A DNA stretch of 64,000 bases from Nostoc sp. FACHB-892 (GCF_014698795.1 NZ_JACJTR010000005.1:124001-188000), one strand, 5' to 3'; shown: positions 28,736 to 38,037, numbered from the stretch's first letter. Notes: generated by a model from the letters alone, not told the origin. Made by a program: numbers and translations.

Positions 28736-28886
28736 GGTTATAACACGAATTTGCGATTATTTTCGCATTTTGCAGCAACGATTTACCTAAATTTACTTGC
28801 TAAAAATCGTGAAAAATAATCTTATAATCTTAAACAGCTTGTCTTAATTTATTTGACTTGGCAATAAATTAATCAAGATTATTCTA

Positions 28887-30152
28887 ATGAAAATCTTATT
28901 TTTACATCCCAATTTTCCCTCGCAATTTCGCAACCTAGCAATAGTTTTAGGTAAAGATCCTAATCATAAAGTCGTCTTTGGAACAAATCGTCCTGAAGGG
29001 GAAATACCTGGCGTTTACAAAGCTATTTACGCTCCTTCTCGTGAAGCGGCTCCCCAAACTCACCATTACGTTCGCAGCCTAGAAAATGCTGTTCTCACCG
29101 CGCAAGCTGTCTATCGCGTGGCAGAAAAATTGAAAGCTGAGGGTTTCGTTCCAGATATAGTTTATGGTCATTCTGGTTGGGGGCCGACTTTATTTATGAA
29201 AGATATTTTCCCCAAAGCAGAATTATTATGTTACTTTGAGTGGTTTTACCATGCTCACGGTTCGGATGCGGATTTTGATCCCAATGAACCATTGAATGCT
29301 GATGATGAATGCCGCATCCGCGTGAAAAATGCGCCAATTTTGACTGATTTATATAGCTGCGATCGCGGTCTTTCTCCGACGAATTGGCAACGTCAACAAT
29401 TTCCCAAAGAATATCATAGCAAACTCACTGTAATTCATGATGGTGTTGATACCAAATATTTTGTTCCCAAACCAGGTGCAAAGTTAGTTTTACCAAGAAT
29501 AAATCTTGATCTTTCCCATGTAGAAGAGTTAGTAACTTATGTGGGACGGGGGATGGAACCTTATAGAGGTTTTCCGCAGTTTATGGAAGCAGTGGCACTA
29601 ATTCAGCAGCGAAGACCCAAGTGCCATGTGGTAGTTGTGGGAGAAGATCGGGTGGCTTATGGCAAGAATCTCCCTGATGGTCAGACTTATAAAAAATTAA
29701 TGCTAGAAAAACTAAAATCATCTTTAGATTTATCGAGGCTGCACTTTACAGATAGGCTTCCTTACAATGAGTATCTTCAAGTTTTACAAGCTTCTTCTGC
29801 TCATATTTATTTAACTCGTCCTTTTGTTTTATCTTGGTCAATGTTAGAAGTCATGGCAGCAGGATGTTTACTAATAGCTTCTAAGACTCCGCCAGTATTA
29901 GAAGTTATACAGGATGGAGTAAATGGACTGTTGGTAGATTTCTTTTCTCCTCAAAATGTTGCTAATCGGGTTGAAGAGGCGCTAAATAATCCTCAAGAGA
30001 TGCAAGCAATTCGTGCAAATGCGCGAGAGACAATTTTGAAGCGTTATGATTTAGCGAAACTGTTACCACAGCATTTGCAATGGATGTTCGCTGGTAAAAG
30101 TTCTGAAAGTTTGAAAAAGCGCTCAGTTTCTAAAGGATTTGGCAAAAATTAG
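28887..30152 (+). CDS. Glycosyltransferase family 4
   Basis: The 421-residue protein has a GT-B fold. The N-terminal half starts MKILFLHPNFPSQFRNLA and contains the family block YGHSGWGPTLFMKDIFP. The C-terminal half has LTVIHDGVDTKYF, TYVGRGMEPYRGFPQF and the donor-binding LSWSMLEVMAAGCLLIASKT with the E-x7-E type glutamates. It transfers a sugar from a nucleotide donor, probably to a lipid or protein acceptor. A second sugar-transferase-like gene follows after 82 bases on the same strand, so the two may act together. Confidence 0.88.
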   Translation: MKILFLHPNFPSQFRNLAIVLGKDPNHKVVFGTNRPEGEIPGVYKAIYAPSREAAPQTHHYVRSLENAVLTAQAVYRVAEKLKAEGFVPDIVYGHSGWGPTLFMKDIFPKAELLCYFEWFYHAHGSDADFDPNEPLNADDECRIRVKNAPILTDLYSCDRGLSPTNWQRQQFPKEYHSKLTVIHDGVDTKYFVPKPGAKLVLPRINLDLSHVEELVTYVGRGMEPYRGFPQFMEAVALIQQRRPKCHVVVVGEDRVAYGKNLPDGQTYKKLMLEKLKSSLDLSRLHFTDRLPYNEYLQVLQASSAHIYLTRPFVLSWSMLEVMAAGCLLIASKTPPVLEVIQDGVNGLLVDFFSPQNVANRVEEALNNPQEMQAIRANARETILKRYDLAKLLPQHLQWMFAGKSSESLKKRSVSKGFGKN

Positions 30153-30156
30153 ATGA

Positions 30157-30184
30157 GATTAGTCATTAGTCATTAGTCATTAGT
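30157..30184. repeat. Short tandem repeat (AGTCATT)n
   Basis: Three to four copies of a 7-base unit (AGTCATT) lie between the two glycosyltransferase genes; heptamer tandem repeats of this kind are typical of filamentous cyanobacteria. The same unit (GTCATTT) recurs near 42790. Confidence 0.6.
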
Positions 30185-30234
30185 TACAACTAACAAAGGG
30201 TAAATCACAGAAAAATATAAAAGCGATATTTAAA

Positions 30235-31107
30235 ATGCGGATTCTTTTTACTATTGCCCATTTTTTCAAACCTAACAGTGAGGGTCGTCATGCTTCTCAA
30301 CGCAAAGACCCACAACCCCGTTTGCAGGCGTTAACTAAAAGCATTACCGCTTTACACCAATTATTTGGTAAATCTCAAAGTATCATCAACATTGCTCAAC
30401 GGCTAGCTTTCCCTGCTAACCAGCCTCAGTCACACGAACTAGATATTGTTATTTGTACAACCAAAGATAATCATCTTCTGAATCAACTTCTTTTGCCATC
30501 TCATTTATATAAGCATCATTCTACTAATGTAGAACCTCTGCTTTTGGGATTTGAGTGCCAAGTTGTTCTGCAAAGCTGTCTCGATAAGTATGATTATTAT
30601 TGCTTTCTTGAAGATGACCTAATTATTTATGATCCTTGGTTTTTTATCAAATTAAACTGGTTTACTCAACAAGCGGGTGACTTAAACTTGCTCCAGCCAA
30701 ATCGTTATGAAGTTTCCCCCCACGGTTTGGTTCACAAAGCTTACATTGATGGGGATTTGGCTTTGCGAGTAACTGCTCCCTTTCAAAATGTGCAGGAGCA
30801 ACCGGAACTCAAGGGTACAATTATGAATGCACCAATTACCTTTCGTCGTGCCCTCAATCCTCACGCAGGTTGCTATTTTTTAAATGCAAATCAGATGGCT
30901 CATTGGGCTAATCAACCTTATTTTCTTGATCGAGATATTAGCTTTGTTGGGCCTTTAGAAAGTGCTGCCACTTTGGGAATTATGAAGACATTTAAAATTT
31001 ACAAAACCTCACCGGAACAAGCAAGCTTTTTGGAGATTCAGCACTCTGGAACAGGGTTTCTGGGGCTAATTGGAGGACAAGTTGGTTTGGCAGAAAAGGG
31101 AAATTGA
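30235..31107 (+). CDS. Putative GT-A type glycosyltransferase
   Basis: The 290-residue protein is not one I recognise by name. It begins MRILFTIAHFF, has ELDIVICTTKDNHLLNQL, then YYCFLEDDLIIYDPWFF near residues 122-138. The EDD triplet is placed as the metal-binding DxD of GT-A enzymes. ALNPHAGCYFLNANQM and the region PYFLDRDISFVGPLESA resemble acceptor-site parts of such enzymes. It follows the GT4 gene and probably acts in the same glycan pathway. Fold is inferred from motifs only. Confidence 0.6.
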   Translation: MRILFTIAHFFKPNSEGRHASQRKDPQPRLQALTKSITALHQLFGKSQSIINIAQRLAFPANQPQSHELDIVICTTKDNHLLNQLLLPSHLYKHHSTNVEPLLLGFECQVVLQSCLDKYDYYCFLEDDLIIYDPWFFIKLNWFTQQAGDLNLLQPNRYEVSPHGLVHKAYIDGDLALRVTAPFQNVQEQPELKGTIMNAPITFRRALNPHAGCYFLNANQMAHWANQPYFLDRDISFVGPLESAATLGIMKTFKIYKTSPEQASFLEIQHSGTGFLGLIGGQVGLAEKGN

Positions 31108-31362
31108 ATTTTAGGATTTGCTGAGAAAGATTACTGCGATCGCTATCTTGAAAAAACAAAAGGTAGGGAATTAAAATGTTCTCTATAGAGTGAGCAATTC
31201 CTATCCAATCCTGTTAATTTCTAAATCTATAAATAAAATTTTTGTCTAAAATTTGAATCTAAGTATTTGGATATAAATAATATGGCAGTCGAAAACAATT
31301 GAATGATTCCAACAGTAATTTTGAATATTTTGATAAAATAACACATATCTGGAGGTAAGATT

Positions 31363-31977
31363 ATGACCCAAGCCTTGCCGAAATTACTCACCTTCAATGA
31401 ATTTATCGAATGGTATCCCAACGATGGTAAACGCTATGAATTGCACAGGGGAGTAATTGTTGAAATGCCACCCCCAACCGGATCACATGAAAAAGTTGTA
31501 GGATTTATAGCCCGTAAGTTAACTGTCGAGTTTGATCGGCTGAACCTTCCCTACACTATACCCAAAACCGCATTAGTCAAAACTCCTTCTGCTGAATCTA
31601 CTTATTCGCCTGATGTGTTGCTGCTAAATCTTGATAATCTCGACAATGAGCCGCTTTTTCAAAAAGAGTCAACAGTAAGCCAAGCAGCATCGGTTCCAAT
31701 AGTTATTGAAGTTGTTTCCACTAACTGGCGAGATGATTACTACAATAAACTTAGGGATTATGAAGAAATGGGCATTCCTGAATATTGGATTGCTGATTAT
31801 GCTGCATTGGGTGCAAGAAAGTTCATAGGCAATCCCAAACAACCCACTATTTTTATATGCGAATTAGTTGATGGTGAATATCAAATGACACCGTTTCAAG
31901 GCAACACCGCAATTTCATCACCTACCTTTCCTCAATTAAATTTAACTGCACAACAGATTTTTGATGCAGCTAACTAA
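31363..31977 (+). CDS. Uma2 family protein (DUF820, PD-(D/E)xK-like)
   Basis: The 204-residue protein is a member of the large cyanobacterial Uma2/DUF820 family: FNEFIEWYPNDGKRYELHRG, GVIVEMPPPTGSHEKV, TYSPDVLLLNLDN and IVIEVVSTNWRDDYYNKLRDYEEMGIPEYWIAD in part. The PD and ExVS positions fit a PD-(D/E)xK nuclease core, but nuclease activity is generally unproven. A GGAGG precedes the ATG. Family members are numerous and behave like mobile or selfish genes; another lies at 58705-59427. Confidence 0.85.
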   Translation: MTQALPKLLTFNEFIEWYPNDGKRYELHRGVIVEMPPPTGSHEKVVGFIARKLTVEFDRLNLPYTIPKTALVKTPSAESTYSPDVLLLNLDNLDNEPLFQKESTVSQAASVPIVIEVVSTNWRDDYYNKLRDYEEMGIPEYWIADYAALGARKFIGNPKQPTIFICELVDGEYQMTPFQGNTAISSPTFPQLNLTAQQIFDAAN

Positions 31978-32091
31978 CCCACATCCTGCTATAATTCATT
32001 ATTAATCTGCACCAAAATCCCTTCTAACCGCCCATTAAAAGCTTTATTTAATTGATACTATATTTGACAATTGCTGACAATGTGACACATC

Positions 32092-32113
32092 GTCCGTAGA
32101 CTGATAGTCCGTA
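32092..32113 (+). promoter_or_regulatory. Likely C-box operator of the restriction-modification system
   Basis: The palindrome GACTgatAGTC at 32099-32109 matches the C-box form GACTnnnAGTC, and GTCCGTA occurs twice 15 bases apart (32092-32098, 32107-32113). It lies 20-40 bases upstream of the controller gene, downstream of a TTGACA at 32064-32069. Controller proteins bind such boxes to time restriction enzyme expression. Confidence 0.65.
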
Positions 32114-32132
32114 AACACTCACAATCGGCACT

Positions 32133-32381
32133 ATGAATGAATCGAAACCAAAGATTCTTAGTGCTTTAGGTTATCTTATAAGGCAACATAGAACAGAACT
32201 GGGAATTTCTCAAGAAGAACTAGGATCACGCGCTAACTTAGACCGCACGTATATATCTGGTGTGGAACGCGGAGTTAGAAATCCTTCACTCACTGCTCTT
32301 GTAGGCCTTGCAGGTGGTTTGGGCATAAGTATTTCCCTTCTTCTTGAAAATCTGGAAATCGAAGCTGATAGAATACAATGA
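32133..32381 (+). CDS. Restriction-modification controller protein (XRE-type HTH)
   Basis: This 82-residue protein is almost all helix-turn-helix (IRQHRTELGISQEELGSRAN and then LDRTYISGVERGVRNPSL), the standard form of R-M controller (C) proteins, which are about 80 residues. Its stop overlaps the next gene by 4 bases (ATGA), so it is translationally coupled to the putative endonuclease. With the C-box-like operator directly upstream it should first activate, then limit, its own operon. This delays the endonuclease until the methylase has protected the chromosome. Confidence 0.85.
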   Translation: MNESKPKILSALGYLIRQHRTELGISQEELGSRANLDRTYISGVERGVRNPSLTALVGLAGGLGISISLLLENLEIEADRIQ

Positions 32382-33112
32382 GCAACACAAAAAATCTAGT
32401 AGAGGCAATTCAGTCTCAGTTTAAAAAAGGCTCTACTAAACTACAAGTCTTTAAACTTTTATCAGATCAAAAATGGCATTGTAGGGAGTGTGAAGGAAAA
32501 AATATAGGTTCAAATCAGTATGCTGGTGGTGGAGGTATACAAGGATTAGAACGCGGAACTAGGAGCCGTCCTGGTCTAGTAATTGAAACAAAAAGAGATT
32601 ACTGTCCTAATTGCCAACAGATGCGATTAGGAGATCGATGGATAGGAGAAATAAAATCAGCTAATTCTGCATCTAATATACCAGCTTCTTTAGTTCTAAG
32701 AATTCTCCAAGTTTATTCATATACAGATGTAATAGAACAGAGACAAAGAGAGAGGCATGAGTTAGTAATTGATCATAGATTTCCAATGGAGCGTTGGGGT
32801 GAAAGTGAGCCACCACATCTTACCTCTATGAGCGAAACAGAAATTAAGAAAAAGTTTCAATTACTCAAGAAAGATTCATCTGGTAATCACAATCTTTTAA
32901 AATCAAGAAGTTGTGAACGCTGTATAAAAAATGGCAACCGAGGTACACCTTTTGGAATTCGGTTTTGGTATCAAGGAGGTGAAGATTGGCCTTCCATACA
33001 TCAACGAGGTGCTGAAGCTGAGGAAGGCTGCATAGGATGTGGCTGGTATAACTTTGATATCTGGCGTAATGCTCTTAATCAAAAACTAGCCCAGCCTGCT
33101 CAGGATAATTAG
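32378..33112 (+). CDS. Putative type II restriction endonuclease, HNH type
   Basis: The 244-residue protein has zinc-finger pairs CREC (Cys35, Cys38) and CPNC (Cys76, Cys79). A probable HNH (beta-beta-alpha-metal) core follows: LVIDHRFP with Asp132 and His133, then HNLLKSRSCERCIKNG with Asn172 and a Cys179/Cys182 pair. A final CIGC pair is at 218/221. This arrangement fits HNH restriction enzymes. Placement between a C protein and a convergent cytosine methylase supports it. The last 38 bases overlap the methylase gene on the opposite strand. The recognition site cannot be read from sequence. Confidence 0.75.
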   Translation: MSNTKNLVEAIQSQFKKGSTKLQVFKLLSDQKWHCRECEGKNIGSNQYAGGGGIQGLERGTRSRPGLVIETKRDYCPNCQQMRLGDRWIGEIKSANSASNIPASLVLRILQVYSYTDVIEQRQRERHELVIDHRFPMERWGESEPPHLTSMSETEIKKKFQLLKKDSSGNHNLLKSRSCERCIKNGNRGTPFGIRFWYQGGEDWPSIHQRGAEAEEGCIGCGWYNFDIWRNALNQKLAQPAQDN

Positions 33113-34265
33113 CATGAACTTTATTTTTAGCATTTAGAGCAATATCAGTTAGATAAGGAATAAGTGCGTAGCCAATACACTCTGCTAGACGTGGTGGTAC
33201 AGCATTTCCAATTTGCCACATAGCTTTTTTCATAGAACCTTCAAAAAGAAATGAATCTGGAAATGTCTGTAATCTTGCCATTTCACGAGCGGAAATAACA
33301 CGGTTGAGATAAGGATGAATATGAGTACCACCGTGGTTCTCTTTAACAGTCATACTTGGTTTACCAGAATATTGCCGTTTGAAAGCATCAACGTATTTTG
33401 TATATAATGAACCACCTGGAGGTACTTTAGCAATTCGCTCCATATACTCAGGTGAATGTTTAGTCCACTGATGGTTTATCTCTGGTATTGGGGTATATGC
33501 TGGTAAATCAGAAATAGCCGATTCAATAGGTTTGTATTCTTCGGGTAATAACTGAGGCTTGGGATAGGGATTTGGCATTCCAAATCTATTAGCTATAAAG
33601 ATAGCTCTTGGTCGAATTTGTGGCACTCCATAGGCAGCAGATTCAAGAATTGCAATGGATATATTAGGATAACCAATAGATTCAAAAGCTTCAATAATTG
33701 CTTTTTTTACATCTCCGTTTTGTATAGTCAGAATGCCTGGAACGTTTTCCATAACAACATACCAAGGACGTATTTCTGAGACAACACGCACAAATTCATA
33801 AAATAAACGATTGCGGGGATCTTTATGATCACGTTTTCCTGCTACCGAGAAACCCTGACATGGCGGCCCGCCTATCACAAGATTTACTTCAGGTAAGCCG
33901 ATTTGTTGTAGCCAATTACGGGAATCAAACTGTTCGATATCTCCGCAAAAGTGATGACATTGTGGAAAGTTTTTTTTATGGGTAGCAGAAGCGATGGGGT
34001 TAATTTCAACGCTAGCTAAGGGTTTAAATCCAGCTTGAACTAGTCCTTGTGTTATGCCTCCTGCTCCACAAAACAGATCCATAAAGGTGTAATTAGATGG
34101 TGGATTTGTTACAGAATCAACATCAATGAATATTTTGTATGGATCGGAGTCATTTTGATCTAGTTCTCGTTTAATACGTTCATAACGTCCTAATTTAGGT
34201 TTTTTTTGCTTTATAGTAGAGTGATTTTCCTCGTTAGGAAAAAAAGAAAGTTGGGTTCCTTGCAT
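33075..34265 (-). CDS. DNA (cytosine-5-)-methyltransferase
   Basis: The 396-residue enzyme has all main C5-methylase motifs: I FMDLFCGAGGITQGL (residues 61-75), IV GGPPCQGFS with catalytic Cys136, VI ENVPG, VIII QIRPRAIFI, and X QIGNAVPPRLAE near the C-terminus. The target-recognition region is short and lies before motif IX. It is convergent with the putative endonuclease and should protect host DNA from it. The first 55 residues are a charged extension before the methylase core. Confidence 0.95.
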   Translation of the reverse strand: MQGTQLSFFPNEENHSTIKQKKPKLGRYERIKRELDQNDSDPYKIFIDVDSVTNPPSNYTFMDLFCGAGGITQGLVQAGFKPLASVEINPIASATHKKNFPQCHHFCGDIEQFDSRNWLQQIGLPEVNLVIGGPPCQGFSVAGKRDHKDPRNRLFYEFVRVVSEIRPWYVVMENVPGILTIQNGDVKKAIIEAFESIGYPNISIAILESAAYGVPQIRPRAIFIANRFGMPNPYPKPQLLPEEYKPIESAISDLPAYTPIPEINHQWTKHSPEYMERIAKVPPGGSLYTKYVDAFKRQYSGKPSMTVKENHGGTHIHPYLNRVISAREMARLQTFPDSFLFEGSMKKAMWQIGNAVPPRLAECIGYALIPYLTDIALNAKNKVHANYPEQAGLVFD

Positions 34266-34433
34266 TTTTCGTTTGATATTGATGTCTGCTTCTGTGTGAC
34301 ATATGGCCTACGATATATCAAACATGGCACAGTTTTTGCAGAAACCCACATAAGCTCAACGTCAAACAAGTTTTAAGATTTAGGTTGTGTACTCCACGAA
34401 GTTTAAATCCGCTATATTGCTGCTAAACTTCTT

Positions 34434-36014
34434 TTAAATTATGACTAATGGTTTTTCAACAGAGGTAGGCGCGGTTAGCGGATCAAAGCCTAACTGCTCA
34501 GTAATGCGTTCTCTGGCTAAAAGGCGGTACTCCCAAAAATGCTCGCCAGCAGCACATAAACCTAAATACATATTCAGGAATTGGGGCTTCGTGCGGAGAA
34601 TAGCCCAAAGCTGTTGCCAAAATTGACCCCGAATTTCTTGCCGTTGCCAACCTTGTCGCCAGAGCAAGTGTGCCAGTAGCCGCAGTCCTTTGCCAGGAGG
34701 AAAATACATTGTCTGTTGTAGTTGGGGATTAGGTGTAATCTTGAGGCACTGTTCAAAACAACGTTGGAGATAGTTTTTGGGTTCGTACATTCTCCAAATT
34801 GCCTCTAAATATTCTTTAGCAACTTCAGTCATCGACCGGGTAGGAACAAAATTCATTAAGGAATTCTGATCCCCCACCTCCAAAATTCCAAATTCTTCTA
34901 ATAATCGCTCCTCTTTTTTTAGTCTTTCCCAGAGGGCAGTATTGGGAAGGGCTTGCAGTATACCTAGCATTGGTTGAGGAATGCTGGTTTCTTCAATAAA
35001 AGCTTGAATTCGCTCCCCAGCGCCAGTTTTTTCTCCATCAAAACCAATGATAAATCCTGCATAGATTAACAATCCAGCTTGATTGATGGTACGACAGGCT
35101 TCTAATAGGGGATTGCGGGTATTCTGAAACTTGCGAGTGACTTGCAGACTGTCTTGATCTGGTGTTTCAATACCCAAAAAGACTGCGTAGAACCCAGCTT
35201 TAACCATTAGTTCTAATAGCTCAGTATCTTCTGCAAGATTGACGGAAGCTTCAGTCATGAAAGTAAAGGGATAATTGCGTTCCTGCATCCAGGGAATTAA
35301 TTCTTGTAAGAGGCGTTTCACATTGCGTTTATTGCCAATGAAGTTATCATCCACTACGAATAAAGATCCGCGCCAGCCTAAGTCATAGAGAGTTTGGAGT
35401 TCTGCTAGGGTTTGACTTGGTTCTTTGGTACGTGGTTTGCGACCGTATAGATTGATGATGTCACAGAATTCGCATTCAAAAGGACAACCGCGAGAAAACT
35501 GGATTGCCATCATTAAGTAATCATCTCGTTTGAGTAAATCAAAGCGAGGGATGGGGCTTTGGGTTACGTCTGGTTTTTCAAGGGCGCGGAAAATTCCTTG
35601 TTTTTCACCTTTAGCGATCGCTTCTAAAAATTGCGGAACTGTAATCTCCCCTTCATCTAAAATCAAATAGTTAGCTCCTGCTTTTTGTGCAGGTTCTGGT
35701 ACTGAGGTTGGATAAGGGCCACCTACAGCAACTTTTTTCCCCAGCTGCGCTGCTTTGTGAATTTGGGCGAGAAAGTCTTCTTTCTGTGCAAGCATGGCAG
35801 AAAGAATTACGATGTCGCACCATTGCCAATCTGCATCGGTTTCTTGATTAACATTGCGGTCATAAAACCGAACTTCCCAGTCTGTTGGTAGCATAGCAGC
35901 AACAGTCAGAATTCCTAGCGGTGGAATAGATGCTTTAAGTCCCGCTATCTTCATGAATTCGTCGTAAGACCAAAACGTTTTAGGAAAGCGGGGGTAAAGT
36001 AAGAGTACCTTCAT
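34434..36014 (-). CDS. B12-binding radical SAM protein (DUF4070 type, HpnP-like)
   Basis: The 526-residue protein has an N-terminal cobalamin-binding domain (MKVLLLYPRFPKTFWSYDEF start; DIVILSAMLAQKEDF; VAVGGPYPTS), a radical SAM core with CPFECEFC (Cys177, 181, 184; CxxxCxxC), and a DUF4070-type C-terminus. The opening is much like that of HpnP, the hopanoid C-2 methylase, but the family contains many paralogues with other substrates. Class B members use methylcobalamin to methylate carbon atoms. No hopanoid genes are adjacent, so I leave the substrate open. Confidence 0.85.
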   Translation of the reverse strand: MKVLLLYPRFPKTFWSYDEFMKIAGLKASIPPLGILTVAAMLPTDWEVRFYDRNVNQETDADWQWCDIVILSAMLAQKEDFLAQIHKAAQLGKKVAVGGPYPTSVPEPAQKAGANYLILDEGEITVPQFLEAIAKGEKQGIFRALEKPDVTQSPIPRFDLLKRDDYLMMAIQFSRGCPFECEFCDIINLYGRKPRTKEPSQTLAELQTLYDLGWRGSLFVVDDNFIGNKRNVKRLLQELIPWMQERNYPFTFMTEASVNLAEDTELLELMVKAGFYAVFLGIETPDQDSLQVTRKFQNTRNPLLEACRTINQAGLLIYAGFIIGFDGEKTGAGERIQAFIEETSIPQPMLGILQALPNTALWERLKKEERLLEEFGILEVGDQNSLMNFVPTRSMTEVAKEYLEAIWRMYEPKNYLQRCFEQCLKITPNPQLQQTMYFPPGKGLRLLAHLLWRQGWQRQEIRGQFWQQLWAILRTKPQFLNMYLGLCAAGEHFWEYRLLARERITEQLGFDPLTAPTSVEKPLVII

Positions 36015-36296
36015 TGCTGTAGTCCTCTAATTAAATTTTGGTTGGAAGATTTTTTACTTTTGTTAAATCTGTCTGTTGGAGGCTTATTGCAGAGATGATG
36101 CTAATAGCCCACTAGTCTGAGCCAAAGAATTAACTCATAATTCCGAGGTTACTGCTACTTACTCTGAAAAAAATTTAAATTTTGTCTATTTTTGTAATCA
36201 AAAGTACATAAACTGCTTTAATGAAGAGAAAAAGCTTTAGTTATAGCGTTTTGCAGTTTAGTCTTTCTATTATTGTGTTATGTAAACGCAACCTTT
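36015..36296. other. Intergenic region between the radical SAM gene and the tandem repeat
   Basis: A/T-rich DNA that should carry the radical SAM gene promoter on its left. No gene or structure is visible. Confidence 0.5.
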
Positions 36297-36464
36297 CACA
36301 ATGCCATTGCATCGGCTAACAATGCGATTGCATTGACTAACAATGCCATTGCATCAACTAACAATGCCATTGCATCGACTAACAATGCCATTGCATCGAC
36401 TAACAATGCCATTGCATCAATTAACAATGCCATTGCATCAATTAACAATGCCATTGCAGCGACT
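36297..36464 (+). repeat. Minisatellite: eight copies of a 21-bp unit
   Basis: Eight head-to-tail 21-base units (consensus AACAATGCCATTGCATCGAC plus T) run without a break. Differences are limited to a few positions, and the inner copies are nearly identical. Each unit holds the small palindrome CAATG-C-CATTG. Because 21 is a multiple of three, an open frame crosses the array (NNAIAST repeated), but its only start is a TTG at 36273 without a ribosome site, so I treat it as a repeat rather than a gene. Confidence 0.9.
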
Positions 36465-36986
36465 TTTTATTTTACAACGTACTACAGTCAAGCTTTAGAG
36501 GATGTTTGAAAAGTTTTCTTCTCGGTAACAAAACATTCTAGATTCCCCTAAATCCCCCGATAAATTAGGGGACTTTGATTCCGCTTCCCCCCTTTTTAAG
36601 GCTTGATTGGGCGGATCAGTTAGTGCCTAAAATCACAGTCAACCACTTTTCAAACAACCTCTTACAATATCCACCCTAAAACCTGGATTTCTCACAAGTA
36701 ATAAATCCAAGAAGTGTGGGCGTATGGGAGGAAACAGAATTATGCTTTCGTAGCTTCTCACACTTCCCACCCTATGCGTGATAAATTCGGGTAAAAGCTG
36801 TCTTACCACACAAACTTGTCGTTTTCCTTTCTGAAGAATCGGAGTTAAGTTAAAATCTCTCATTCCACAACGGCGAGTTGACCTGGAAAATGTCAAAATT
36901 AAATGAGTTTTGCGTAGGTGCAAGCGACTTGTCGCCAGACATCGCCACTTTACTAGCGCGGATTTGAGATAACTAAGTTGAAATTT
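36465..36986. other. Intergenic region upstream of trpS
   Basis: No gene is supported; the ORF at 36639-37037 on the minus strand overlaps trpS and has no family resemblance. Around 36542-36615 lies a dispersed repeat (CCCCTAAATCCCCCGATAAA, then GGGGACTTTGATTCCGC). The trpS promoter should be near the right end. Confidence 0.55.
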
Positions 36987-37997
36987 ATGGGCAAGCAACG
37001 TGTTCTTTCTGGAGTTCAACCAACCGGCAATTACCATCTAGGTAACTATTTGGGAGCCATTCGCAACTGGGTAGAAGGTCAGAGCGAATACGAAAATTAC
37101 CTCTTTGTAGCTGATTTGCACGCGATTACAGTGCCACACGACCCAAAACAGTTGGCAGCTGATACCTACACTCTTGCTGCTCTCTATCTAGCTTGTGGTC
37201 TTGATTTAAATCACTCCACTATCTTTGTACAATCACACGTTTCGGCCCACAGTGAACTCACCTGGTTGCTCAACTGCATTACACCTCTTAACTGGCTGCA
37301 AGATATGATCCAGTTCAAGGAAAAGGCTGTTAAACAGGCAGAAAATGTGAGTGCAGGCTTATTAGATTACCCTGTGCTGATGGCAGCTGATATTTTGCTT
37401 TACCAAGCGGATAAAGTGCCAGTGGGTGAAGACCAAAAGCAACACTTGGAATTGACACGGGATATTGCAGCTCGGTTAAACCACCAATTTGGTAAACCAG
37501 ATCAGCCAGTTCTGAAGTTACCAGACCCTTTGATTCGTAAAGAAGGAGCAAGGGTGATGAGTTTAGCGGACGGTACACGCAAAATGTCGAAATCCGATCC
37601 TTCGGAGTTAAGCCGAATCAGTTTGCTAGATTCACCAGAACAAATTCAATACAAGATTAAGCGTTGCAAAACTGATCCCATTCGTGGGCTGACTTTCGAC
37701 GATCCAACGCGTCCAGAGTGTAATAATTTGTTAACCTTGTATACATTGCTGTCTGGAAAGAAAAAGGAAGATGTAGCCGTTGAATGTCAGGATATGGGTT
37801 GGGGGCAATTCAAGCCATTGTTGACGGACACGATAATTGAATCCCTGAAACCAATTCAAGAAAAATATCAGACAATAACTGAAGACAAAGGCTATTTGGA
37901 GTCTGTGTTGCGGGATGGAGGAGAAAAAGCTAGGGCGATCGCAAATCAAACTTTATCACAAGTAAAAACCGCTTTAGGTTACTCGCTTCCTCTATAG
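36987..37997 (+). CDS. trpS: Tryptophanyl-tRNA synthetase
   Basis: From ATG 36987 the protein has 336 residues (a TTG at 36978 is an alternative), the normal TrpS length. It shows the class I HIGH-type signature PTGNYHLGNYLGAI near the N-terminus and KMSKSDPSELS near residue 198. AGLLDYPVLMAADILLYQAD and VPVGEDQKQHLELTRDIA are TrpS-specific. It charges tRNA-Trp. Followed after 40 bases by the metF-like gene on the same strand. Confidence 0.97.
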   Translation: MGKQRVLSGVQPTGNYHLGNYLGAIRNWVEGQSEYENYLFVADLHAITVPHDPKQLAADTYTLAALYLACGLDLNHSTIFVQSHVSAHSELTWLLNCITPLNWLQDMIQFKEKAVKQAENVSAGLLDYPVLMAADILLYQADKVPVGEDQKQHLELTRDIAARLNHQFGKPDQPVLKLPDPLIRKEGARVMSLADGTRKMSKSDPSELSRISLLDSPEQIQYKIKRCKTDPIRGLTFDDPTRPECNNLLTLYTLLSGKKKEDVAVECQDMGWGQFKPLLTDTIIESLKPIQEKYQTITEDKGYLESVLRDGGEKARAIANQTLSQVKTALGYSLPL

Positions 37998-38037
37998 GTT
38001 TTCACTTTTCGGTGTGATTTGCTATACCATTTAATAA

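Noticed and set aside
36297..36464. Regular 21-base repeats as a CRISPR array
   Set aside because: The units touch each other with no unique spacers, and there are no cas genes.
36273..36509. The repeat array as a protein-coding gene
   Set aside because: The only start is a TTG without a ribosome site; the peptide is just the repeat translated.
36639..37037. 132-residue minus-strand ORF over the trpS start
   Set aside because: It overlaps trpS, has no family resemblance and covers repeat DNA.
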